64,000 nt of DNA from the NCBI RefSeq assembly GCF_025141935.1, contig NZ_CP081120.1, positions 1,860,001 through 1,924,000 of the forward strand, in the 5' to 3' direction. The translations under genes were made by a program, and so were the position numbers. Shown one piece after another: positions 26,687-34,635 of this stretch (position 1 is its first letter; the number at the start of each line of letters is the position of its first letter). Source of the stretch: Sulfitobacter sp. S190 (GTDB taxonomy: Bacteria > Pseudomonadota > Alphaproteobacteria > Rhodobacterales > Rhodobacteraceae). The notes below the pieces were generated by a model. It searched no databases. It worked only from the letters and a program-made list of their open reading frames with translations, and was not told where the DNA came from.

Positions 26687-26704
26687 GCTTGCCGTGGGGG
26701 AATG

Positions 26705-26779
26705 TGGTGGGTGATAAGAGATTTGAACTCCTGACATCTTCGATGTGAACGAAGCGCTCTACCACTGAGCTAATCACCC
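26705..26779 (-). tRNA. tRNA-Val (CAC)
   Basis: A 75-nt cloverleaf with encoded CCA: acceptor GGGTGAT/ATCACCC, discriminator A, anticodon stem CTTCG/CGAAG with loop TTCACAT, anticodon CAC. It shares the anticodon stem with tRNA-Val(TAC) 1.4 kb away. It lies 18 bp past the isochorismatase-like gene on the opposite strand. Confidence 0.95.
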
Positions 26780-26841
26780 GTGGCGGTGGGAGTATCAAGC
26801 ATCGGGCCGCCGCGCAAGAGGGCGGCGGCCTTCGTCGGCGG

Positions 26842-27297
26842 TTATTCTGCGACCTTGATCGCAGGCGCATCCATAGGCGGCTTGGCATCTTTCTGGCGCA
26901 GCTTAAGGACCATAGCGCGGCCGTCGCTAAGCTCTTTTGCCCGCTGGATTTTCAATCTGCCAAGGGGTTGCAGGACCATCTCGCGGTTCTCGCTCAGTGC
27001 CTCGCCAAGCACGGACAGCATCGCCTCGACGACCGGTTTGGCGTCCTTCTTCTTGATGCCCGAACGCTCCACCACAAGGTTGATCAGTTCTTTCTTGCGC
27101 AACTCCTGCCCCATCACCACAAGCGACAGCTTGTTTACCACGGCCGCTTCCACTGGCGCTGCTGCGGGCGCAGCTGCGCTGTCGGCACGCACGGGCGTTG
27201 GCGTTTCCGGAGGGGACACTTTGGTGGTTGCTTTCTTTGACGCGGGTTTGCGCGTCGGCGCCTTGCGGCTCGTCTTGGGTTTTGTGCTTGTTGTCAT
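26842..27297 (-). CDS. HU/IHF-like DNA-binding protein with basic N-terminal tail
   Basis: A 151-residue nucleoid-type protein. Residues about 52-145 resemble the HU fold (ELRKKELINLVVERSGIKKKDAKPVVEAMLSVLGEALSENREMVLQPLGRLKIQRAKEL), with the beta-arm region shortened or degenerate. Residues 1-50 form a Lys/Ala/Pro/Thr-rich extension (TSRKAPTRKPASKKATTK) like a histone-H1 tail. Such tailed HU variants occur in alphaproteobacteria and would compact or bridge DNA. The start at 27297 follows GCAGGTGTAGAG; earlier in-frame ATGs give hydrophobic sequence not expected in this family. It shares orientation with lon but the lon terminator separates them. Confidence 0.85.
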   Translation of the reverse strand: MTTSTKPKTSRKAPTRKPASKKATTKVSPPETPTPVRADSAAAPAAAPVEAAVVNKLSLVVMGQELRKKELINLVVERSGIKKKDAKPVVEAMLSVLGEALSENREMVLQPLGRLKIQRAKELSDGRAMVLKLRQKDAKPPMDAPAIKVAE

Positions 27298-27401
27298 CTC
27301 TACACCTGCTCTGGTTTTTGTTGTTGCCTTCAGACTAGCGGGCATCGCGCAAAAAAGCCAATAATCCGTTCCGTAAAATACCTTTTGCCCTGCGGCATGC
27401 A

Positions 27402-27431
27402 AAAAGCCCCGATCAATTGACCGGGGCTTTT
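27402..27431 (-). terminator. rho-independent terminator of lon
   Basis: AAAAGCCCCG (27402-27411) pairs with CGGGGCTTTT (27422-27431), a 10-bp stem with a 10-nt loop, 26 bp beyond the lon stop on the minus strand. T- and A-runs on both sides allow bidirectional use. Confidence 0.85.
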
Positions 27432-27456
27432 CAATATCGATCAGGCGGAACGCCGG

Positions 27457-29868
27457 TTAGTGCGCCGTGGCGCTATCACCTGCGCCCATACGTGCAGCAA
27501 GTGCCGCGGCAGCTGCCGCTTCCTCCGCCGCCTCGTCCCATTCAACAGCCTCGGGCTTGGAGACCAACGCGTGCTCTAACACTTCAGAGACATGGCTGAC
27601 AGGAATGATGGTCAGACCCTCTTTCACGTTGTCCGGAATATCCGGCAGATCTTTTTCGTTGTCCTGTGGGATCAGGACAGTCTTGATCCCGCCACGCAGA
27701 GCCGCGAGCAGTTTTTCCTTCAATCCACCGATCGGCATGGCATTACCGCGCAGGGACACTTCCCCCGTCATTGCAATATCCTTGCGCACGGGGATCTTGG
27801 TCAGCACCGACACGATGGAGGTTACCATCGCCAGACCCGCGGATGGACCATCCTTGGGCGTCGCACCGTCGGGCACGTGAACGTGAATGTCCAACGTGTC
27901 GAATTGCGGTGGTTTCACCCCGATCTGCGGGCTGATGGAACGGACGTAGGAGCTTGCCGCATCGATGGATTCCTTCATCACATCGCCCAGCTTGCCCGTT
28001 GTCTTCATTCGCCCCTTACCCGGCAGGCGCAGCGCCTCGATGTGCAACAGCTCCCCACCGACAGACGTGTAGGCAAGACCCGTCACAACACCGATCTGAT
28101 CGTCCTTTTCGGCCAGACCGTAGCGATGCTTTTGCACCCCGAGGAACTCATCGAGGTTGTCGCCGGTCACTGTCACACTCTCGGTTTCCTTGCGCACGAT
28201 CTTCGTCAGTGCCTTACGGGCGACTTTCGCAATCTCGCGCTCGAGGTTCCGCACGCCCGCCTCGCGGGTGTAGTAGCGGATCATCCCCGTCAGGGCGCTG
28301 TCCTCAATGCTGAATTCCTTGGCTTTCAGACCGTGGTTCTTGATCTGTTTGGACACAAGATGCTGCTTTGCAATCTCGCGCTTTTCGTCCTCGGTGTAGC
28401 CAGACAGCGGAATAATCTCCATCCGGTCCAGAAGCGGCCCGGGCATGTTGTAGCTGTTCGAGGTCGTCAGGAACATCACGTTCGACAGGTCGTATTCCAC
28501 TTCGAGATAGTGGTCGACGAACGTCGAGTTCTGTTCCGGATCAAGCACTTCAAGCATCGCCGACGCCGGATCGCCCCGGAAATCCTGACCCATCTTGTCG
28601 ATCTCGTCGAGCAGGATAAGCGGATTGGTCGTCTTTGCCTTTTTCAGCGCCTGAATGATCTTGCCCGGCATCGAACCGATATAGGTCCGACGGTGACCGC
28701 GGATTTCGCTTTCATCGCGTACACCACCCAGCGAGATGCGGATGAATTCGCGCCCCGTGGCCTTGGCGACACTTTTGCCCAAGGATGTCTTACCCACACC
28801 CGGAGGGCCGACGAGACACATGATGGGCCCCTTCAGCTTGGACGAGCGTTGCTGCACGGCGAGGTATTCGACAATGCGTTCCTTGACCTTGTCCAGACCG
28901 TAGTGATCGGCATCCAGAATGTCCTGGGCGCGGCCCAGATCCTTCTTGACGCGCGACTTGGTGCCCCACGGGATCGACAGCATCCAGTCAAGATAGTTGC
29001 GCACAACGGTGGCTTCGGCCGACATCGGCGACATGTTCTTGAGCTTCTTGATCTCGGCGTCCGCCTTTTCGCGGGCTTCCTTGCTCAGTTTGGTCTCGGC
29101 GATCTTCTCTTCAAGCTCGACAACTTCATTCTTGCCGTCCTCGCCGTCGCCCAGCTCGTTCTGAATGGCCTTCATTTGCTCATTCAGATAGTATTCGCGC
29201 TGGGTCTTCTCCATCTGGGATTTGACGCGCGTCTTGATCTTCTTCTCGACCTGTAGCACGGACATTTCGCCCTGCATCAAACCATAGACTTTTTCAAGCC
29301 GTTCCGAGACAGACAGCGTTTCGAGCAGATCTTGCTTTTGCTCGACCTCGATGCCCAGATGACCGGCCACCAGATCGACCAGCCGTGCAGGATCGGACGC
29401 GTCCGAAACCGCGCTCAGTGCTTCTTCGGGGACGTTCTTCTTGACCTTGGCATAGCGGGCGAACTCTTCCCCAACCGACCGCAGCAGCGCCTGTGTGGTG
29501 GCCGCATCGCCGGGCATTTCGGTCAGATACTCGGCGCGCGCTTCAAAGAAGCTGTCATTGTCGAGATATTCGGTAATCCGCACCCGCGCCTGCCCTTCGA
29601 CAAGCACCTTCACGGTGCCATCGGGCAGCTTCAGCAGTTGCAGCACGTTGGCCAGCACCCCAGCCTTGTAAATGCCGTCGCTTTCGGGATCATCAATGCC
29701 CGGATCGATCTGGCTCGACAGAAGAATTTGCTTGTCGTCCGCCATTACTTCCTCGAGCGCCCTGACGGATTTGTCACGGCCGACGAACAAAGGCACAATC
29801 ATGTGCGGGAATACGACGATATCGCGGAGCGGAAGGACCGGATAGCTCGCGTTAAGAGGCTCTTGCAT
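27457..29868 (-). CDS. lon: ATP-dependent Lon protease
   Basis: An 803-residue cytoplasmic AAA+ protease that degrades misfolded and regulatory proteins. The N-terminal substrate domain starts YPVLPLRDIVVFPHMIVPLFVGR, then a coiled-coil region, the ATPase with Walker A GPPGVGKTSLG, Walker B ILLDEIDKM, and the protease domain with catalytic Ser in KDGPSAGLAMVTS and Lys in GGLKEKLLAALRGGIK. The start at 29868 has AGGAAAAGAGC upstream. The C-terminus ends in a short acidic/Ala-rich tail. It is monocistronic with its own terminator. Confidence 0.97.
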   Translation of the reverse strand: MQEPLNASYPVLPLRDIVVFPHMIVPLFVGRDKSVRALEEVMADDKQILLSSQIDPGIDDPESDGIYKAGVLANVLQLLKLPDGTVKVLVEGQARVRITEYLDNDSFFEARAEYLTEMPGDAATTQALLRSVGEEFARYAKVKKNVPEEALSAVSDASDPARLVDLVAGHLGIEVEQKQDLLETLSVSERLEKVYGLMQGEMSVLQVEKKIKTRVKSQMEKTQREYYLNEQMKAIQNELGDGEDGKNEVVELEEKIAETKLSKEAREKADAEIKKLKNMSPMSAEATVVRNYLDWMLSIPWGTKSRVKKDLGRAQDILDADHYGLDKVKERIVEYLAVQQRSSKLKGPIMCLVGPPGVGKTSLGKSVAKATGREFIRISLGGVRDESEIRGHRRTYIGSMPGKIIQALKKAKTTNPLILLDEIDKMGQDFRGDPASAMLEVLDPEQNSTFVDHYLEVEYDLSNVMFLTTSNSYNMPGPLLDRMEIIPLSGYTEDEKREIAKQHLVSKQIKNHGLKAKEFSIEDSALTGMIRYYTREAGVRNLEREIAKVARKALTKIVRKETESVTVTGDNLDEFLGVQKHRYGLAEKDDQIGVVTGLAYTSVGGELLHIEALRLPGKGRMKTTGKLGDVMKESIDAASSYVRSISPQIGVKPPQFDTLDIHVHVPDGATPKDGPSAGLAMVTSIVSVLTKIPVRKDIAMTGEVSLRGNAMPIGGLKEKLLAALRGGIKTVLIPQDNEKDLPDIPDNVKEGLTIIPVSHVSEVLEHALVSKPEAVEWDEAAEEAAAAAALAARMGAGDSATAH

Positions 29869-30268
29869 GCTCTTTTCCTTATTCTGGCAAGACGGTGCTG
29901 GTCCCTGTGTAGGCAACCGTTGACCGTCTCCTGTTATGGACAGGGTATTTGGGCACCCTGACCGCCTGTTTCAATGGTTAACGCCGCCTCGCTTTCGGGG
30001 CTTTGTCCTAACATGGCGCGAAGCCCGCACCTCGGCAACCGAAGAACCCGGCGGTTTTGAGCGAAACGCGCCCTCCTGACGATGTGTCGCACATACGCCT
30101 TTGTGTAACCCGTTGTAATTGCACGCTTCACCAAAAGCGTTACCGAATACGATTATCGATACTTTCTTCGTAACATAATTATTGATCGCATCGATCCGAT
30201 CCTGTATTCTGGCAAAAAGCAGATCATCCGCGATGATCGCACGTCCCTTTCACGAAGGAACTGACCAC
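29869..30268. other. 400-bp divergent intergenic region between lon and paaA
   Basis: Carries the promoter regions of lon (minus) and the paa operon (plus). The right half is AT-rich. No convincing gene is present; a 66-codon minus-strand frame (29934-30134) lacks a ribosome binding site and protein-like composition. A candidate operator at 30139-30174 is listed separately. Confidence 0.6.
30139..30174. promoter_or_regulatory. candidate operator of the paa operon
   Basis: An interrupted inverted repeat, GTTACCGAA (30139-30147) and TTCGTAAC (30167-30174), differing by one inserted C, lies about 95 bp before paaA within AT-rich DNA. It could bind a TetR/GntR-type paa repressor, but no regulator gene is adjacent, so this is weak. 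Confidence 0.25.
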
Positions 30269-31246
30269 ATGTACGCCCAGATGATCAAATCCGAAGCAAC
30301 ACAGGATGACCCCGAAAAACTGGCGGCATTTCAGGCGCGTATCGATGACAACCAGAAGATCGAGCCGAAGGAATGGATGCCCGAAGGATACCGCAAAACG
30401 CTGATCCGGCAGATCGGACAACATGCACATTCGGAAATCGTAGGCCAGTTGCCGGAAGGCAATTGGATTACCCGCGCTCCGACGCTCGAACGCAAGGCAA
30501 TCCTGCTGGCGAAGGTTCAGGACGAGGCCGGTCACGGTCTCTATCTGTACTGCGCGGCCGAAACCCTTGGGGTGACGCGCGACGCGCTGTTCGAGGCCCT
30601 TCAGGAAGGCAGAATGAAATATTCCTCGATCTTCAACTACCCCACTCTGACGTGGGCTGATATGGGCGCAGTCGGCTGGCTGGTCGATGGAGCTGCAATT
30701 ATGAACCAGGTGCCGTTACAGCGCACATCCTATGGCCCCTACGCCCGTGCGATGGTCCGCATCTGCAAGGAAGAATCGTTCCACCAGAGGCAGGGTTTCG
30801 ACATCATGATGAAGATGGCGCAGGGCTCGTCTGCGCAAAAGCGGATGGCACAGGATGCGCTTAACCGGTTCTGGTATCCATCGCTGATGATGTTCGGTCC
30901 ATCGGACAAGGACTCGGTCCATTCCGCGCAATCGATGGCGTGGAAAATCAAGATGAACACCAACGACGAGCTGCGACAGAAGTTCGTCGACCAAACGGTG
31001 CCGCAGGCTGAGTATCTGGGGCTGAGCGGGCCCGACGAGACGCTGTCTTGGAACGACGCCAAAGGCGGTTACGATTTCGCCGAACCGGACTGGAACGAGT
31101 TCTTCGAGGTGCTGAAAGGGAACGGGCCGTGCAACCACGACCGTTTGAACGCCCGCAAACAAGCGTGGGAAGACGGCGCATGGGTGCGCGACGGCATGCT
31201 GGCACATGCGGCCAAAAAACGCGCAGCACAGGTCGCGGCAGAATGA
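30269..31246 (+). CDS. paaA: phenylacetyl-CoA 1,2-epoxidase catalytic subunit PaaA
   Basis: The catalytic diiron subunit (325 residues) of the ring 1,2-phenylacetyl-CoA epoxidase complex PaaABCE, which epoxidises the aromatic ring of phenylacetyl-CoA with O2. The two ExxH iron motifs are visible in [14 protein letters not shown] and [11 protein letters not shown], and long stretches such as [19 protein letters not shown] and [12 protein letters not shown] are hallmark PaaA. ATG 30269 has GAAGGAACTG upstream. First gene of the operon. Confidence 0.97.
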   Translation: MYAQMIKSEATQDDPEKLAAFQARIDDNQKIEPKEWMPEGYRKTLIRQIGQHAHSEIVGQLPEGNWITRAPTLERKAILLAKVQDEAGHGLYLYCAAETLGVTRDALFEALQEGRMKYSSIFNYPTLTWADMGAVGWLVDGAAIMNQVPLQRTSYGPYARAMVRICKEESFHQRQGFDIMMKMAQGSSAQKRMAQDALNRFWYPSLMMFGPSDKDSVHSAQSMAWKIKMNTNDELRQKFVDQTVPQAEYLGLSGPDETLSWNDAKGGYDFAEPDWNEFFEVLKGNGPCNHDRLNARKQAWEDGAWVRDGMLAHAAKKRAAQVAAE

Positions 31247-31277
31247 GTTCTGGTCTGAGCATCAAGGGAGAGCGGCA

Positions 31278-31565
31278 ATGACGAAACCGGAATGGCCCCT
31301 GTTCGAAATCTTTATCCGTGGTCAGCATGGGCTGTCCCATCGTCATGTCGGCAGCCTGCACGCGTCCGACGCGGAAATGGCGATCAGGAATGCACGCGAT
31401 GTATATACCCGCCGCGCCGAAGGTGTTTCCATCTGGGTGGTCGAGGCCGCGTCGATCCACGCGTCCGCTCCGGGCGACAAGGACGCGCTTTACGATCCGG
31501 CAAACGACAAGGTGTACCGCCATCCGACGTTTTTCGATGTGCCCGATGAAGTGGGCCATATGTGA
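31278..31565 (+). CDS. paaB: phenylacetyl-CoA epoxidase subunit PaaB
   Basis: A 95-residue small subunit of the epoxidase that bridges the PaaA-PaaC heterodimers. It shows WPLFEIFIRGQHGLSHRHVGSLHA and NARDVYTRRAEGVSIWVVEA, characteristic of the family. ATG 31278 follows AAGGGAGAGCG. Its stop overlaps the paaC start region (TGATG), indicating coupling. Confidence 0.96.
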   Translation: MTKPEWPLFEIFIRGQHGLSHRHVGSLHASDAEMAIRNARDVYTRRAEGVSIWVVEAASIHASAPGDKDALYDPANDKVYRHPTFFDVPDEVGHM

Positions 31566-32320
31566 TGGATGCCTCCCTTTTCGAAGGTCTGCTGAGGCTG
31601 GGTGACAACACGCTCGTTCTGGGCCATCGCCTGTCGGAATGGTGCGGCAAGGCGCCCGCGCTGGAGGAAGACATCGCGCTGGCCAACACGGCGCTGGACC
31701 TGATCGGCCAGACGCAGATGTGGCTTGGCTATGCCGCGGAAGTCGAGGGCGCCGACAGGACCGCGGACGATCTGGCGTTTTTGCGTGATGCGTGGGATTT
31801 CAGGAACCTTTTGCTGGTGGAACGGCCCAATGTCGACTTCGGGCACACGATCCTGCGGCAATTCTTTTTCGATGCGTGGCATAAGCCGATGCTGACCGCC
31901 TGCACGCAAAGCAGCGATCCGCGCGTTGCCGAAATCGCCGCGAAAGCAGTCAAGGAGGTCAGCTATCACCTCGATCGGTCGAGCGAGATCGTGATCGCTC
32001 TGGGCGATGGCACGGCAGAAAGCCACCAACGCATGCAGGATGCACTCGACGTCTTGTGGCCCTACGCAGGTGAAGTTTTCGTGGCGGACGCCATAGATAT
32101 CGATCTGGCGGAACGTGGCTTGATGCCGGCAGCCGGCGATGTGAAACCCCACTGGGACGCCACGGTCGCCCGGATCCTCCACACGGCGACCTTGCGTATT
32201 CCCGAGGACAGTTTTGCGCACAGCGGCGGTCGGAGCGGACGCCAGCACAGCGAACACCTTGGCCACATGCTGACGCAGATGCAGTGGCTGCAACGGGCCT
32301 ATCCCGGAGCGCAATGGTGA
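31565..32320 (+). CDS. paaC: phenylacetyl-CoA epoxidase structural subunit PaaC
   Basis: A 251-residue ferritin-like subunit that pairs with PaaA and stabilises it. It carries LRLGDNTLVLGHRLSEWCGKAPALEEDIALANTALDLIGQ, AAKAVKEVSYHLDRSSE and the C-terminal HSEHLGHMLTQMQWLQRAYPGAQW, all family hallmarks. An in-frame GTG at 31562 is an alternative start one codon upstream. Its end overlaps the start of paaD by 7 bp. Confidence 0.96.
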   Translation: MDASLFEGLLRLGDNTLVLGHRLSEWCGKAPALEEDIALANTALDLIGQTQMWLGYAAEVEGADRTADDLAFLRDAWDFRNLLLVERPNVDFGHTILRQFFFDAWHKPMLTACTQSSDPRVAEIAAKAVKEVSYHLDRSSEIVIALGDGTAESHQRMQDALDVLWPYAGEVFVADAIDIDLAERGLMPAAGDVKPHWDATVARILHTATLRIPEDSFAHSGGRSGRQHSEHLGHMLTQMQWLQRAYPGAQW

Positions 32321-32778
32321 CACGACCGGACACCCAGACCGTGTGGCAATGGCTCGACGAAGTACCGGACCCGGAAATCCCTGTCATTTCGGTTGTCGAT
32401 CTCGGGATCATACGTGACGTGACATGGGACGGCGATACGCTGGAAGTGGCGATCACACCGACGTATTCCGGCTGCCCGGCAACATCCGTAATCCGCATGG
32501 ATGTCGAAGCTGCCCTGCGCGCGAAGGGTCTTGACCGCATCCGCTTGCGCCAGCAGATATCGCCCCCCTGGACGACCGACTGGCTGAGCCAGAAGGGCAA
32601 GGCGCGGCTGGAACGCTACGGTATCGCGCCGCCGTCTCCGTCCGGCGGCCCCGACAGGTGCCCGCAATGCGGCTCCGCAGAGGTCGAGCGGGTGAGCCAA
32701 TTCGGCTCCACCCCGTGCAAGGCGCATTGGCGCTGCCTCGATTGCCTTGAACCCTTTGACTACTTCAAATGTATCTGA
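32314..32778 (+). CDS. paaD: PaaD, Fe-S/diiron maturation factor of the epoxidase
   Basis: A 154-residue MIP18/DUF59-type protein needed for assembling the metal centres of the epoxidase system. The N-terminal domain has VPDPEIPVISVVDLGIIRDV and TPTYSGCPATSVI with the conserved Cys; the C-terminal half is a zinc-ribbon-like element with two CxxC pairs (CPQCGS, CLDC) and a final Cys. ATG 32314 lies 4 nt after GGAG; GTG 32317 is equally possible. A second DUF59 gene, sufT, lies at 39168. Confidence 0.94.
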   Translation: MVTRPDTQTVWQWLDEVPDPEIPVISVVDLGIIRDVTWDGDTLEVAITPTYSGCPATSVIRMDVEAALRAKGLDRIRLRQQISPPWTTDWLSQKGKARLERYGIAPPSPSGGPDRCPQCGSAEVERVSQFGSTPCKAHWRCLDCLEPFDYFKCI

Positions 32779-32788
32779 CGAGACACCG

Positions 32789-33856
32789 ATGGCCCGTTTC
32801 CACCCTTTGACTGTCACCGACGTGCGCAAAACGATCCGCGACGCGGTCGTTGTCAGCCTGTCACCGCCCGGCGGGGTGAATTTCGATTTCGTGCAGGGCC
32901 AGTATCTGACGTTCCGCCGCCGTTTTGATGATCGGGAATTGCGGCGCAGCTATTCGATCTGTTCGGGCCGCGATGACGGCGTGCTTCAGGTGGGGATCAA
33001 ACGTGTCGAAGGTGGCGCCTTTTCGACATGGGCCAACGACGCATTGAAACCGGGCGACACCGTGGAGGCGATGGTGCCTGCCGGCCGGTTTCACACCGCG
33101 CTCGATCCGGCAGCGGCGCGCCACTATCTGGGTTTTGCGGGGGGCTCCGGCATCACGCCGGTCCTGTCGCTACTCAGGACGACGCTCGCCCGTGAACCCC
33201 TGTCCCGTTTCACCCTGATCTACGCCAACCGCGCCGTCAGCACGATCATGTTCCGCGAGGAACTCGAGGATCTGAAGAACAGCTTCATGGGCCGGGTCAA
33301 CATCATCCACGTCCTTGAAGATGATGCGCAGGACATCGATCTGTTTGCGGGCCGCGTGGATGCCGAAAAATGCGCACGCCTTTTTAGCAGTTGGATCGAC
33401 ATTGCGTCCGTGGATACGGCGTTCATTTGCGGGCCCGAACCTATGATGATCGAAATCGCGCAGGCGTTGCGCGATCACGGATTGTCCGATGACCAGATCA
33501 AATTCGAACTTTTCGCGTCGGCCCAGCCCGGCCGCGCCGCCGCTCCGCCCAAACCGACACGATTGGCCACGCACGGCGATGGCGTGAAGGCGACCGTGAC
33601 GCTTGATGGGGCAACCCGCTGCTTTGCGCTGCCGCCAGATACATCGCTTCTGGACGGTGCGCTCGCGAATGCCTTGGATGCGCCGTTTGCCTGCAAGGCC
33701 GGCGTCTGTTCCACATGCCGCGCCAAGGTGACTGCGGGCGAGGTCGAAATGCGCACCAACCACGCGCTCGAAGACTACGAAGTGGCGCAGGGCTACGTGC
33801 TGACGTGCCAGTGCTATCCTCTCTCGGAACAGGTGAGTTTTGACTATGACCAGTAG
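32789..33856 (+). CDS. paaE: phenylacetyl-CoA epoxidase reductase PaaE
   Basis: A 355-residue NAD(P)H-dependent reductase that feeds electrons to PaaA. Order: FAD domain with RRSYSICSG, NAD(P) domain with GFAGGSGITPVLSLL and FICGPEPMMIE, and a C-terminal plant-type [2Fe-2S] ferredoxin with CKAGVCSTCRAKV and a fourth Cys in LTCQC. This domain order is that of PaaE. It starts 10 bp after paaD. Confidence 0.95.
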   Translation: MARFHPLTVTDVRKTIRDAVVVSLSPPGGVNFDFVQGQYLTFRRRFDDRELRRSYSICSGRDDGVLQVGIKRVEGGAFSTWANDALKPGDTVEAMVPAGRFHTALDPAAARHYLGFAGGSGITPVLSLLRTTLAREPLSRFTLIYANRAVSTIMFREELEDLKNSFMGRVNIIHVLEDDAQDIDLFAGRVDAEKCARLFSSWIDIASVDTAFICGPEPMMIEIAQALRDHGLSDDQIKFELFASAQPGRAAAPPKPTRLATHGDGVKATVTLDGATRCFALPPDTSLLDGALANALDAPFACKAGVCSTCRAKVTAGEVEMRTNHALEDYEVAQGYVLTCQCYPLSEQVSFDYDQ

Positions 33857-33864
33857 GCCGTGAC

Positions 33865-34623
33865 ATGAGCGACACGATGAGCACAGACGCCTATCTGGCA
33901 CGAGGCGGTCGTTTGACGACCCCCGAGAACGTTCCCCCTCGCTACCGCGCGGAATTGCTCCGCCTGATGGCGATCTTCGTGGACAGCCAGCTCGCTGGCG
34001 CTGCCGGATTTGCGACACGGATCAATGCCGGCCCCGGTGTGACCGAACGCATTGCCGCAGCTCGCATCGTGCTGGAGAAAAACCATCACGCTGCGCAAGT
34101 TCTTAAAATCATGGCCGAATTCGGCGTAGATACCACACGCTATTTTCAACACCACCCGTGGGATGACAGATTGCCGCGCGAGGCACCCATCGGTGCTGCA
34201 CGCATGCATTCCGATATGCGCCTGCCGGTGTTCAACGCGCCCTTGGGTGACTGGGCCGATGCGATAACGATGAACCTGCTCACGGGTCTTGCGGCGAATA
34301 CATTGTTGATTGATTACCGCGGCATGTCCTACCAACCGCTGGCTGAAGCGTTTCGAGATATTGAACCGGTCGAGCGGCGGCACACGGAACTGGCCGCGGA
34401 AGGTCTGGCCGTACTGCACAAAGAAGGCGCGGCACTCCAAACCGCCGTAGATTACTGGTGGCCAAGGGTTCGGGCGGGATTTGGCGGCGCCGACACGGGC
34501 CGCGATGACCGCTTGCGCCGCTTTGGCCTGCGCCGCGCCACGAATGCCGAACTCTGCGATCAATGGATAGACGCCGCGCGCCAGGCATTGGCACCTTTTC
34601 ACCTGCACGCCCCCAAAACCTGA
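33865..34623 (+). CDS. PaaA/PaaC-like ferritin-fold protein (putative diiron), extra member of the paa operon
   Basis: A 252-residue protein of the PaaA_PaaC (phenylacetic acid catabolic) superfamily that is neither PaaA nor PaaC. It keeps both ExxH iron motifs: E71-K-N-H74 (IVLEKNHHAAQVL) and E170-R-R-H173 (IEPVERRHTE), spaced 99 residues. The single acidic ligands expected on the other helices appear as D40 (FVDSQLAG) and D129 or D132 (GDWADAI) instead of Glu. So it may bind a diiron centre. It starts 8 bp after paaE and ends 12 bp before paaZ, firmly inside the operon. Its function is unknown to me: a maturation/repair factor or an additional oxygenase are both possible. Confidence 0.75.
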   Translation: MSDTMSTDAYLARGGRLTTPENVPPRYRAELLRLMAIFVDSQLAGAAGFATRINAGPGVTERIAAARIVLEKNHHAAQVLKIMAEFGVDTTRYFQHHPWDDRLPREAPIGAARMHSDMRLPVFNAPLGDWADAITMNLLTGLAANTLLIDYRGMSYQPLAEAFRDIEPVERRHTELAAEGLAVLHKEGAALQTAVDYWWPRVRAGFGGADTGRDDRLRRFGLRRATNAELCDQWIDAARQALAPFHLHAPKT

Positions 34624-34635
34624 TCGGACCTCGCG

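Noticed and set aside
27592..29256. 554-codon plus-strand open frame antisense to lon
   Set aside because: It is a high-GC shadow of the lon frame with His/Arg/Gln-rich composition and no family similarity.
29934..30134. 66-codon minus-strand open frame between lon and paaA
   Set aside because: No ribosome binding site, Arg-rich composition and no similarity recognised; it lies in the promoter region of both genes.
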